From positions 1 through 22,869 of the forward strand of contig CAJTMS010000035.1 in NCBI GenBank assembly GCA_910577155.1: DNA of 22,869 bases. The letters are read 5' to 3'. A model generated the notes under the pieces. That model was not told the origin of the DNA, did not search any database, and was given only the letters and a program-made list of their open reading frames with translations. Below, piece after piece: positions 1 to 8,100 of this stretch; position 1 is the stretch's first letter; each line of letters begins with the position of its first letter. A program made the translations under genes and the position numbers. Source of the stretch: an uncultured Mailhella sp. (GTDB lineage Bacteria > Desulfobacterota > Desulfovibrionia > Desulfovibrionales > Desulfovibrionaceae).

Positions 1-48
1 TATAATATATAACATATTGAAATATAATATAAAAAATACAACAATAAA

Positions 49-110
49 TTTACATTTTTGTAATATTATTTGGGTACTCATAAAAAAATGATATTTTACA
101 AAAATGTAAA
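49..110. repeat. Pair of TTACA-n4-TGTAA dyads forming a long inverted repeat
   Basis: Positions 49-63 and 96-110 are perfect 15-bp inverted copies of each other separated by 32 bp. Each copy is itself a small dyad, TTACA-tttt-TGTAA at 50-63 and TTACA-aaaa-TGTAA at 96-109, with centres 46 bp apart. The stretch 1-118 is extremely AT-rich and holds no credible gene. Paired dyads of this kind fit an operator for a gene lying left of the window, but a plain hairpin is equally possible. I do not recognise the motif; it is not a CooA/CRP-type site. Confidence 0.5.
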
Positions 111-118
111 GTCATTTG

Positions 119-157
119 CATAAAAAAAGATACAGAATTTCTGTATCTTTTTTTATG
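119..157 (-). terminator. Bidirectional hairpin terminator after cooF
   Basis: A perfect 17-bp inverted repeat (119-135 against 141-157) with a 5-nt loop. The core stem is GATACAG/CTGTATC, flanked by A7 and T7, so the RNA from either strand ends in a U run. It lies about 95 bp beyond the cooF stop codon and is the natural end of the leftward hydrogenase operon. By its symmetry it could also stop a rightward transcript entering from the left. Confidence 0.85.
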
Positions 158-161
158 TTTG

Positions 162-203
162 GGTACGAGCATTGAGGGCTGTACTGTTTGCATAGCCCGT
201 ACC
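162..203 (-). other. Structured 3' untranslated region beyond cooF
   Basis: GGTACG (162-167) can pair with CGTACC (198-203). Inside this, GGCT (177-180) can pair with AGCC (194-197). The element sits between the cooF stop and the main terminator and could act as a 3'-end stabilising fold in the operon mRNA. No U run follows it directly, so it is not called a terminator by itself. The function is inferred only from the pairing. Confidence 0.3.
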
Positions 204-251
204 GTACTGACTGTAACCGTTTTCCCGCAAAAGAAAAGGAAGAGAGGAAGT

Positions 252-842
252 CTATTCAGCCTTCTGTGCCGGTTTTTCTTCATTCTTTTCTAAAATTGTG
301 TGGGATACTGCTTCGCCGCGGATCAATGCCCGGTAGTCTTCCAATGGCATCATGTTTAATGCGCCGAAGGAGCAGGCTTCAACGCAGGCAGTTACTTCTT
401 TGCCTTCACTTGCACGCCATTGCTCACAAAGGTCGCACCGTACAGAAATAAGACGGGGATCTTTTCTTGCCAGGTGTTCTTTTTCACCCTCCGTTATCTC
501 CACAAAGGATTTACTGATTGCACCATAGGGACAAGCCATGACACAAAGTCCGCAGCCTGCGCAAAACTCTGTCCGCATAATAACCTTTCCGTGATTTTCC
601 TGGATAAGGGCATGGGTAGGGCAAACCAGAGCACAGGGAGCATCTTCGCATTGACGGCACTGCACAGGCATTTTTATAGTATCTGTTTTAACAACATGCA
701 CACGGGGCTCATGGTCTTTGCGCAACTTGGCTGCTTCTTTGATAGTAACCCCGTTATGGGAAGCAATACATGCCAATTCGCATTTTTTACAACCGCGGCA
801 TTTATCAGAATCTGCGTAAATAATGTATTGTTGTTCTGACAT
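252..842 (-). CDS. cooF: CooF-like four-cluster [4Fe-4S] electron-transfer protein
   Basis: A 196-residue ferredoxin-type iron-sulfur protein. Sixteen cysteines make four [4Fe-4S] sites: C15/C18/C21/C25, C62/C65/C70/C74, C94/C97/C100/C104 and C136/C139/C153/C157. This pattern is shared by CooF and the HycB/HydN/DmsB family. In the CO-oxidising system of Rhodospirillum rubrum, CooF carries electrons from CO dehydrogenase to the membrane hydrogenase, and a matching role as the soluble electron entry point is inferred here. There is no signal peptide, so it should be cytoplasmic. The ATG lies 2 bp after the hypA stop with only a weak upstream purine run, suggesting translational coupling. It is the last gene of the operon. 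No cooS (CO dehydrogenase) is next to it, so the physiological donor is unknown. The charged tail after residue 165 (KNEEKPAQK) is probably disordered. Confidence 0.88.
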   Translation of the reverse strand: MSEQQYIIYADSDKCRGCKKCELACIASHNGVTIKEAAKLRKDHEPRVHVVKTDTIKMPVQCRQCEDAPCALVCPTHALIQENHGKVIMRTEFCAGCGLCVMACPYGAISKSFVEITEGEKEHLARKDPRLISVRCDLCEQWRASEGKEVTACVEACSFGALNMMPLEDYRALIRGEAVSHTILEKNEEKPAQKAE

Positions 843-844
843 AG

Positions 845-1213
845 TTATTTCTTTTCCTCATTATTGTTTTCATGCACTTTTATTGAGGTTATTTGCATCT
901 CATTGCCGCCTTGCCAGTCCACATCGGTATTGTGGCACAGCGGGCAGGCAAAGTGCCTTTTGTTTATACTGATATTTTTTTTGCAATCATGGCAAAAACC
1001 CGTAAGGGGTATACGTTCAATGAAAATCTTTGCTTTTTGGGCTGCCGTATTTTCTGCTAAAATTTCAAAACAGCCTTTGACTGTTTCAGGTTCTATGCAG
1101 TTCAGCAGCCCAACTTTGATATGAATTTCATCAATGCAAAGGTTTTTATTTTGTTTTATTGCTTCTTCGGTAACAATTTTGAGCAGGGAAGAAGCAATCA
1201 CCGTTTCGTGCAT
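845..1213 (-). CDS. hypA: Hydrogenase nickel-incorporation protein HypA
   Basis: A 122-residue HypA/HybF-family maturation factor. It begins Met-His-Glu, the N-terminal nickel-binding motif of the family (H2). It carries the structural zinc site as two CxxC pairs at C74/C77 and C90/C93. HypA delivers nickel to the hydrogenase large-subunit precursor together with HypB. Its place directly after cooH (23-bp gap) suggests a dedicated copy for CooH. Other hyp genes are not in the window and must be encoded elsewhere. The ribosome-binding site is weak (AGAAAG), so expression probably depends on coupling within the operon. The charged tail HENNNEEKK is unusual but harmless. Confidence 0.92.
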   Translation of the reverse strand: MHETVIASSLLKIVTEEAIKQNKNLCIDEIHIKVGLLNCIEPETVKGCFEILAENTAAQKAKIFIERIPLTGFCHDCKKNISINKRHFACPLCHNTDVDWQGGNEMQITSIKVHENNNEEKK

Positions 1214-1236
1214 AGCAGCTTTCTATTATCCTTATT

Positions 1237-2343
1237 CTATCTTTCGGTACAGGAAACGCAAGGGTCAATGCTGTTGACAATAAGAGAAACGTCAGCAACT
1301 TCACAGTCCTTCATCATAACACTGAGGGCATCCCAGTTATTATAGGAAGGAACTCGCCATTTCAAGCGTAAAGGCATATCGGTTCCGTCTGTATGAACAT
1401 AATAGAAAAGTTCACCGCGCGGAGCTTCGGAGCGAGCCATTGCTTCACCGGCCGGAATATGAGGAAGCAGGACGGCAAGTTCCCCTTCTTCAGGGATATT
1501 GTGAATGAGCTGCTTGATAATTTTGATAGATTCTATTGTTTCTCTGAGCCGTACCATGGCACGTGCATGCACATCACAGCCTGTTTCCGTGATAACATCA
1601 AAATCAAGCTCATTATAAAGAAGATAAGGGGCGTCACGTCTGGTATCAATGGCAACATTGCTGCCACGTGCAACAGGACCTACCAAACCAAATTTAATAA
1701 CATCTTCTGCACTGATAGAACCTACATTGGTGGTTCTTTTCAAAAGCATTTTATCTGTAGCGTAAATATCAATAATTTCCTTGATATGTCCTTCTGTACG
1801 GTTAATACTTTTTTCTGCAAAATCAAGGAGTTCATTATTGATGGAATATTTTACGCCTCCAATGCAGTTTGCTCCGATATTCATGCGGTTTCCGTAAATG
1901 GTTTCTTTCACATCCTGCATGATTTCACGCACTTCCATGACGTGCATGAAAAGGGATTTATAGCCGATAATATGGGCTAAAATGGCAACGTTGAAAAGGT
2001 GGGACGCAACACGTTTGATTTCTTCCGCTAAAATGCGCAGAGCCTGAGCCCGTCTGGTAACTTCAATTCCTGCGAGATTTTCAACCGCAAGGCAATAGGT
2101 CAGCGGGTGGCTGTTGGAACAAAGGGAACAAACACGTTCTGTGAGTACAACATTTTGGAAAAAGTTTCTTTTTGTTGCAATAAGTTCCATGCCGCGGTGC
2201 ACGTGACCGGAAGTAACATCAACATGTTTTACTTTTTCACCTTCGAGATCAAGCTTAAAATACATGGGTTCTTCAAGGGCAACGTGAATAGGTCCTAAAG
2301 GAAGAGAAAAAGACTTTGTTTCATTTAACTGTTTGGTTTCCAT
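1237..2343 (-). CDS. cooH: CO-induced-type [NiFe]-hydrogenase large subunit CooH
   Basis: A 368-residue catalytic subunit related to NuoD (group 4 hydrogenases). The NiFe site ligands are visible: N-terminal C72 and C75 in the motif RVCSLC, and C-terminal C362 and C365 in DPCVSC. The GHVHRGMEL segment near residues 46-54 is typical of the NuoD/EchE/HycE superfamily. The protein ends three residues after the last nickel ligand (TER), so there is no cleavable C-terminal extension. This fits the CooH/EchE type, which does not need a maturation endopeptidase, and none is seen nearby. The ATG follows the cooU stop by 2 bp, with AAAGGA at suitable spacing. It reduces protons or oxidises H2 on the cytoplasmic face of the membrane complex. 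Confidence 0.95.
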   Translation of the reverse strand: METKQLNETKSFSLPLGPIHVALEEPMYFKLDLEGEKVKHVDVTSGHVHRGMELIATKRNFFQNVVLTERVCSLCSNSHPLTYCLAVENLAGIEVTRRAQALRILAEEIKRVASHLFNVAILAHIIGYKSLFMHVMEVREIMQDVKETIYGNRMNIGANCIGGVKYSINNELLDFAEKSINRTEGHIKEIIDIYATDKMLLKRTTNVGSISAEDVIKFGLVGPVARGSNVAIDTRRDAPYLLYNELDFDVITETGCDVHARAMVRLRETIESIKIIKQLIHNIPEEGELAVLLPHIPAGEAMARSEAPRGELFYYVHTDGTDMPLRLKWRVPSYNNWDALSVMMKDCEVADVSLIVNSIDPCVSCTER

Positions 2344-2345
2344 AA

Positions 2346-2999
2346 TTATTCCTTTTCTTCTGTTTGAGGCTTTGGTGCTTGCTGTTTTGTTTCTTCTACT
2401 TTGGTAAAGCCGGGTTCTTTTAATTCATTTTTGAAAGTTTCAGGAACATATCCAATTTTTTCAAGCATAACTTGTTCCCAAAGATCCTTGCTGCCTGTAC
2501 CATGCACCATAGAAGAAAATGGAATAAGCTTCGTCATAATTCCGGCGTCCAGCCGTTCATCGAGGAATAAACGTTTTGGATTAGGGTGATTAATGATTTT
2601 TATGTTATACATTTCCATAAATTCACGTTCATTCCAATCTGCATTTCTAAAATAAGGCGTAATGGATGGAATTTCGAGCGGTTCAAGGGTTTCCTTGTCG
2701 TAAATTTGGATAGTGACGCAAAACAATACGCTTTGTATTGCAAAATGATAAGCAATGGCACGTTGTTTTGCTTCCAAAGAACGGTCTTCAGCATAGGCTG
2801 TTATTGTGCATAAACGGGCATGAAGACTTTGTAAAACTTCCATTGCTTTGGTAAGATCTGCTGCATTTTCGAGTTTCAGCCATGCATAGTAGTTATGATA
2901 GTGATTTGTTGTCCATGTGAGTTTTGGAAAATCTGTGTTTTCAAAGGCATCTTTTATACGGTCTATTGTTTCTTGGGCATTATTCAGGTTTTGATTCAT
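2346..2999 (-). CDS. cooU: Hydrogenase subunit CooU (NuoC-like)
   Basis: A 217-residue NuoC/30-kDa-type subunit. The family signature is around residues 122-147: EREFMEMYNI followed by HPNPKRLFLDE. This subunit links the large subunit to the iron-sulfur subunits and has no cofactor. The chosen start is the ATG at 2999, because AAGGAG lies 5 nt upstream; the in-frame TTG further upstream has no such support. The start overlaps the end of cooX by 20 bp. The N-terminal 20 residues and the lysine/glutamate-rich tail (residues 196-217) look like flexible extensions. Confidence 0.9.
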   Translation of the reverse strand: MNQNLNNAQETIDRIKDAFENTDFPKLTWTTNHYHNYYAWLKLENAADLTKAMEVLQSLHARLCTITAYAEDRSLEAKQRAIAYHFAIQSVLFCVTIQIYDKETLEPLEIPSITPYFRNADWNEREFMEMYNIKIINHPNPKRLFLDERLDAGIMTKLIPFSSMVHGTGSKDLWEQVMLEKIGYVPETFKNELKEPGFTKVEETKQQAPKPQTEEKE

Positions 3000-3510
3000 G
3001 GAGTTCTCCTTGGCGTTCAGCTGTTGCAATTTGGCGGCAGCTTGGGCAAAGTCTGATAATTTTACTTACATCAATGGGACTGTTTACATAGATTTTTGCT
3101 GCAATATGCGCCGGAAGAACGCGGATAGGTGCACCGCAGCCTTCACAGGCAACATAAGGGATATAATGGTGTTCAGCCATTTTGAATTTATCGCCCTGAA
3201 CATGGGAAGTATGCCAGTCATTGACTATGGAAATAGCGTTTGTGGGGCAATAATAGCGGCAAGAGCTGCACAGGCAGCAGGAATTATACCATACTGTATA
3301 GTGGTAGCCTTTTTTATCATCACTGGGAGTAATATTGATTGCTCCCGCAGTACAGACGTGCCGGCAAATACCGCATCCAACGCATAAATCCGGATTTATG
3401 GTGACGCGACCACGAAATCTGTCAGGTGTCGGAGCAGGCTTTAAAGGGAACGCTTCTGTTGCTGGTCCTTGTAAAATATTTCTTACTAATACCTTAAGAA
3501 ATTTGAACAT
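2980..3510 (-). CDS. cooX: Hydrogenase polyferredoxin subunit CooX (NuoI/HycF-like)
   Basis: A 176-residue protein with two [4Fe-4S] motifs, C43/C46/C49/C53 (CVGCGICRHVC) and C78/C81/C84/C88. It relays electrons between CooF or ferredoxin and the CooL proximal cluster. A C-terminal pair of CxxC motifs (C122/C125 and C155/C158) looks like a zinc ribbon or rubredoxin-like knuckle, as in HycF-type proteins. The N-terminus is an amphipathic segment (MFKFLKVLVRN) expected to lie on the membrane, as in NuoI. AAAGGAG sits 6 nt before the ATG at 3510, which decides this start over the adjacent GTG. It overlaps the small upstream gene by 17 bp and cooU by 20 bp. Confidence 0.9.
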   Translation of the reverse strand: MFKFLKVLVRNILQGPATEAFPLKPAPTPDRFRGRVTINPDLCVGCGICRHVCTAGAINITPSDDKKGYHYTVWYNSCCLCSSCRYYCPTNAISIVNDWHTSHVQGDKFKMAEHHYIPYVACEGCGAPIRVLPAHIAAKIYVNSPIDVSKIIRLCPSCRQIATAERQGELHESKPE

Positions 3511-3697
3511 CACGATCTCCTTTAGGGTTAGTTTTCATATAACTGCACAGATGTTTACAAGATCCGCAACGGCGGCATTGACTTTCTGTCGTATGGGATT
3601 CTTTCAGAGAGTCAGCCCATTGTTTTTTGGTCGCTGAAAGAAAATTTTTAAACGCAGCAGCTGTTTTTTTCAGAGAAAGGCTAAGGAAGTTCAACAC
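3494..3697 (-). CDS. Small putative [4Fe-4S] protein between cooL and cooX
   Basis: An unrecognised 67-residue protein. From the GTG start it has a lysine-rich amphipathic N-terminal half, with aliphatic and aromatic residues alternating with Lys, then one full cluster motif C41/C44/C47/C51 (CRRCGSCKHLC), then a short polar tail. The GTG at 3695-3697 is chosen because AAAGGAG lies exactly 6 nt upstream, inside the end of cooL. The gene overlaps cooL by 17 bp and cooX by 17 bp, filling what would otherwise be a 170-bp gap in a very compact operon. The motif resembles the first cluster of CooX (CVGCGICRHVC), so it may be a partial cooX duplication or a new accessory iron-sulfur subunit. There is only one cluster and no proline after the last cysteine. 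Its function is unknown and the gene call is an inference. Confidence 0.65.
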   Translation of the reverse strand: MLNFLSLSLKKTAAAFKNFLSATKKQWADSLKESHTTESQCRRCGSCKHLCSYMKTNPKGDRDVQIS

Positions 3698-4151
3698 GGC
3701 GAACTCCTTTGCGTTCAGCTTCTTCAATACGCTTTAACCAAATTTCTTTTGCGATTAAAATACCTTCCATAATCGCCTGAGGGCGGGGAGGGCAGCCGGG
3801 AATATTGACATCAACAGGCAAGTATTTATCAAGAGGACCTTCGATACTGTGACCTTGTCTGAATACTCCGCCGGAAATAGGACAAATCCCGACAGCAACA
3901 GTGACTTTGGGTTCAGGAATTTCATTCCAGACTTTGAGAACCTGATCTTTGATTTTTATGGTTAGCGGTCCTGTAATCAACACAATATCCGCATGACGGG
4001 GACTGCCGCAATATTTACAGCCGAGACGTTCAACGTCAAAGCGGGGAATAAATGCGGTTGTCGCAAGCTCGACATCGCAGCCGTTGCAGGAGCCGGCATT
4101 TATCCTAAAAAGCCATGGAGATTTCGTTGCTAAATTATTTAAAAAACTCAT
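3681..4151 (-). CDS. cooL: Hydrogenase small subunit CooL (NuoB-like)
   Basis: A 156-residue NuoB-family subunit expected to hold the [4Fe-4S] cluster nearest the NiFe site. The four likely ligands are C22 and C25 (CNGCD), C90 (GICPISGG) and C120 (PGCPP). A further pair, C45/C48, lies between them. It is short, as usual for group 4 hydrogenases, compared with the two-domain small subunits of uptake enzymes. The ATG has AGGAG 8 nt upstream and lies 11 bp after the cooK stop. Its last codons hold the ribosome-binding site of the next small gene, suggesting coupling. It acts at the cytoplasmic face of the membrane complex. Confidence 0.94.
   Translation of the reverse strand: MSFLNNLATKSPWLFRINAGSCNGCDVELATTAFIPRFDVERLGCKYCGSPRHADIVLITGPLTIKIKDQVLKVWNEIPEPKVTVAVGICPISGGVFRQGHSIEGPLDKYLPVDVNIPGCPPRPQAIMEGILIAKEIWLKRIEEAERKGVRRVELP
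3704..3710 (-). promoter_or_regulatory. Shine-Dalgarno within cooL for the small iron-sulfur gene
   Basis: AAAGGAG on the minus strand, 6 nt before a GTG codon in the frame of the 67-residue gene and inside the cooL coding sequence. The same heptamer with the same 6-nt spacing precedes cooX (3517-3523). This is the main support for translation of the small gene. Confidence 0.65.
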
Positions 4152-4162
4152 ATATTCAACTC

Positions 4163-5143
4163 CTAATACTCAAACCATACCAAAATAAGGCTAATTGCAG
4201 CTAAAAGTGCCGGTATTTTAAGGTAAAAGCCAAATGCCTGTTCAATTCTGAATCTGCCGGTTGCAGATTTTACAAAGGTGCAGGAAACAAGCATGAGAAC
4301 AAAGCACTTGAAGGCAAACCATAAAATATTCACAAAAATATTATCCCCTAAGGTCATCGGGAAGAAAATAACAACACCAAAGCCAAGAACAACAATATTC
4401 TTTAAAGCACTTGTCAATTGGAAAAGCGCAAGGCTGGCACCGGAGTATTCAAGAAGCGGTCCTTCCACAATTTCTGTTTCCGCTTCGGGAATATCGAAGG
4501 GAGGAACACCCATTGTACCGGGAAGGAAGAAAAGGTAGGCAAAGAAAGCAGGGAGCATAACCCAGTTTGTAATAAATTGTCCGTTTTCTTCCTGATAGGT
4601 GATAATATTCATGAGTGAAAATTCTGCAAAATGATCGCCGCCAACCTTCATGGCAACAGCTAAAATAACCATGAGCAGAGGAATTTCATAGGCAAACATC
4701 AAGGTCATTTCACGGGAAAATCCAAGAGTACCGAAGGGTGAACTGGAAGAAGAACCTGCTATCATAAGGGCAACAGCAGGCAATTGAATCAGGTAAAAAT
4801 AAACAAGCATATCTCCCATATAGGGTAATCCGTGGGAAACACCGGGAATAGGAAGCAAGGCAGCGCACACGGCCATGCCGATAAATCCGAGAAGCGGTGC
4901 TGATTGGAATAAAGGACGCTGGGCAGTTTCCGGTACCATGGCTTCTTTGCCGGAAAGTTTTACGATATCAATAACAGGCTGAATAATGGGAGGTCCCACA
5001 CGGCGCTGCAGACGGGCTTCAATTTTCCTGTCCAGACCTTTGAAAAGAACACCTAAGCTGAGTGCAAATAACCCCCCGGGAAAAACAAGGAGATTGAATA
5101 ATGCAATTCCGAGAAAAGCTAAGTATGAATAAGTATCTTGCAT
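4163..5143 (-). CDS. cooK: Hydrogenase membrane subunit CooK (NuoH-like)
   Basis: A 326-residue integral membrane protein with about eight hydrophobic segments. Two conserved NuoH/HycD features are visible. One is a basic loop near residues 38-52 (DRKIEARLQRRVGPP). The other is the acidic stretch around 214-235 (PPFDIPEAETEIVEGP, then LEYSG), which in complex I lies near the quinone cavity and the proton entry path. It anchors the peripheral hydrogenase arm to the ion-pumping CooM. The ATG has GGGAG 7 nt upstream, and the cooM stop codon directly abuts this ribosome-binding site, which points to translational coupling. Confidence 0.93.
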   Translation of the reverse strand: MQDTYSYLAFLGIALFNLLVFPGGLFALSLGVLFKGLDRKIEARLQRRVGPPIIQPVIDIVKLSGKEAMVPETAQRPLFQSAPLLGFIGMAVCAALLPIPGVSHGLPYMGDMLVYFYLIQLPAVALMIAGSSSSSPFGTLGFSREMTLMFAYEIPLLMVILAVAMKVGGDHFAEFSLMNIITYQEENGQFITNWVMLPAFFAYLFFLPGTMGVPPFDIPEAETEIVEGPLLEYSGASLALFQLTSALKNIVVLGFGVVIFFPMTLGDNIFVNILWFAFKCFVLMLVSCTFVKSATGRFRIEQAFGFYLKIPALLAAISLILVWFEY

Positions 5144-5155
5144 GGTTCTTCTCCC

Positions 5156-8100
5156 TTATTTATTCTCATTAGCTGTATTAAATAACAGTTGGGTACTGTA
5201 AATATCCTGAGCCGTTGCAGAACCGAAGTTTTCAGCCGGAATACCGCAGGTATAAATGGAAGTACGGCGTTCTTGCCTGCTGAATTTGCGCAGAACACGC
5301 TGTCCAACGTACCAGACAACAAAGAAAAGGATTGCGGTAAGCGTTGCGTTCCATGCACCCTTTCCGGAGTTGATACCCCAAGGAGCAACATCCAATGCTT
5401 CAAGATTGACACTGACAAGGATTTTATTGACAGCAAGCAAAACAACACCGGGGAATACGCTGGTAATGATACAGCCTACGGCAACAAGCCCCATAGGGAT
5501 AAGCATTGACTTTGGCGCTTCGTGGACATTTTCCATGCTTGGTTTTACCTGTCCAAGGAAAACACTGTGCAGGAATTTTGTCATATAGGCAAGGGTAAGG
5601 ACGCTGCCCACCAGAGATAAAATAGCAGGAAGCACATAACCTTGATCCATGAGCGCGTGATAAATTATCCACTTGGAGGTAAAGCCGCTGCTTGGGGGTA
5701 AGCCGATAACACAGACTGCACCAATGGCAAACAGAGCAAGAGTTTTTGGCATTTTAAGACCAAGTCCGCCCATTTTATCCATGGAAAGAATGTGGGTTTG
5801 GGCAATGACAACACCCGCAACAAGGAATAATAAATCCTTGAAAAAGAGGTGGTTGACAAGGTGTAAAAGACCGCCGGCAACACCAAGGCTTGTGCCGAGA
5901 GCAATACCCACAACCATATAGCCTAACTGACTTACCGTAGAGTAAATGAGTACAAGCTTGATATTTGTCTGGAGAACTGCAAAACAGGCAGCCATAACAA
6001 TAGTAACAGCACCGATATAAAGGGCAATGTCACTAATGCGGGCAAGATTGATATACTCTGCAAAAAGATTTACTCCGCCAAAAACGAGGAACAGCTTAGC
6101 CAGTCCAAATAAAGCACTCTTCAAAAGAACAGCGGAAATATAACCTGACACGGGAGTTGGCGCTGTTGCAGGGTGCATTTGGATATCAATACGGAATGGA
6201 AGCTGGGCTGCCTTCATCAGGAAGCCAATGGTGAGCAATGCAAAAAGTGTTGTTATTTTCGCACTGTCAAGGTTTGCAAAGTTTTCTTTCATTCCTGCAA
6301 ATTCCGGTGTTCCCAGCCAGTGGATAGCCAAAATAACGCCAAGGAAAAGGAAACCTGCACCAATGACGTTAAAGAGGAAGTATTTGAAGCCTTCCCAAAG
6401 GGATTCCGCTGTTTCGTCATGGATAATGACAAAGTACAGCGTCCATGAACTCATGATTTCCCAGAAGAAGAAAAAGCTGAATAAATTAGCGGAGGTAGCA
6501 ACACCGACCAAACCTCCGACCATGCACAGGAAAGATGCATAATAACGCCATTGCGTATTATAATGTTCCATATAGCCGATGGAATAACAGGCAGTGGTTG
6601 CACCGATAACGGTAATGCCAATGGCGAAGATAAAGGATAAGGTATCATATTGTCCCATGGTTGCAATTAAAGCTATGCTTGCAACGGTGAGAACCAAAAT
6701 ACTTGCGATACCGCATTGGAGTGGATTTTTGCGGACAATAACGGGAAGAGCGGCACCAAGCAAAATAATAATGGCCGGGCTTTTCCATGTTACTGTGGTG
6801 AGAGCAACAATGTTGACTGCCTGCTCGGAAAGGTTGAAACCGCCTTTGGCAGCAATAAGCGCTGTAATTGGAGCAATAAGCGTATCCAAAACAAGCTGCG
6901 GATATAAACCAAAAACAATACAGGCAAGAGCGAGGATACCCATGGCTATTTTCATGGGAAGGGTTGCATCTTCAATTTTCGGTCCTGTGTATTTTTCAAA
7001 AACAAGAATACGGATAACTCTTGTGTAGTAAACAACACCGATAAAGCTTGCAAGGAGCATAAGGGCAGCTAAATAGGGGCTGTATTCGGCAAGACCAAAG
7101 AGCATGATAAATTTGCTGTTAAAACCTGCAAAGGGCGGTAAGCCTAAAATGGAAAGCAAACCGATAACCATACAGGCTGCCGTAAAGGGCATCACTTTTC
7201 CAAGTCCTTTCAAATCCTCAATTTTTGTGAAGCCGGAACGGAGCAGGAACGCACCCGTGCAAAGGAAGATTAAATCCTTCATTATGGCATGGTTGAAAAT
7301 ATGGAATAAAACGCCTGTGGTGGTTAAGTAGGAGAAAACGCCAAGTGTCATGCAAATTTCACCAATTTGTCCAATGGTGGAATAGGCAAAAAGGCGTTTA
7401 ATTTCTACTGCTTTATATGCCATAATTTCCCCGTAGAACATGGTGATTATGCCTAAAAGGATAAGGATAACGCCCAGTGAGGGGAGATTGAAAAATGGGC
7501 AGACAAAGGATTTTTGTAAAATTCCAAAACCTAAAATGGTGGAGAAGAAGAGGAGCATTCCATACAGACCTGTTTTGGTAAGAATACCGGAAAGAGGAGC
7601 CGAAATGGAAGCAGGGGCAGCAGGGTGGGCATCCGGAAGCCATGAATGGAAGGGGAAAATACCGGCTTTAACGCCAAGTCCCACAAAGAGGGAAATAAGA
7701 CAGCCATAAACAAATACATTGATAGAAGTGCCGGAAATGAGCATAGTATAGAGTTCATGCGGCTGATGAAGCTGCAGGGTCAAAAATGCAGGAAGCATAA
7801 TAAGAGCCCCGATACCGGACATAAGAAAGTATTTTTTTGCTGCATAGTGGGCTTTGGGCGTATCATCAAAAGCAACCAGCACATAGGAGCTTAAAGCCAT
7901 TACTTCCCAGAAGGTGAAGAATGAACCTGAATTGCTGCTGGTAACAACGCCGAGAATAGAAGCAAACATTAAAAGGAGCAATGCATAGTAGCTGTTTTCA
8001 TTATGTTTGATATATCCAAATGAGAACAGGGTAACAATAATAGCCATAAAAGCGGAAAGCAGCGCAAAGAAATAGGAAAGATCAAGGAGAGAACTGTCAG

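Noticed and set aside
50..283. A 77-codon minus-strand open frame downstream of cooF
   Set aside because: It runs through the perfect terminator hairpin and the end of cooF, has no ribosome-binding site, and its composition is that of AT-rich spacer DNA.
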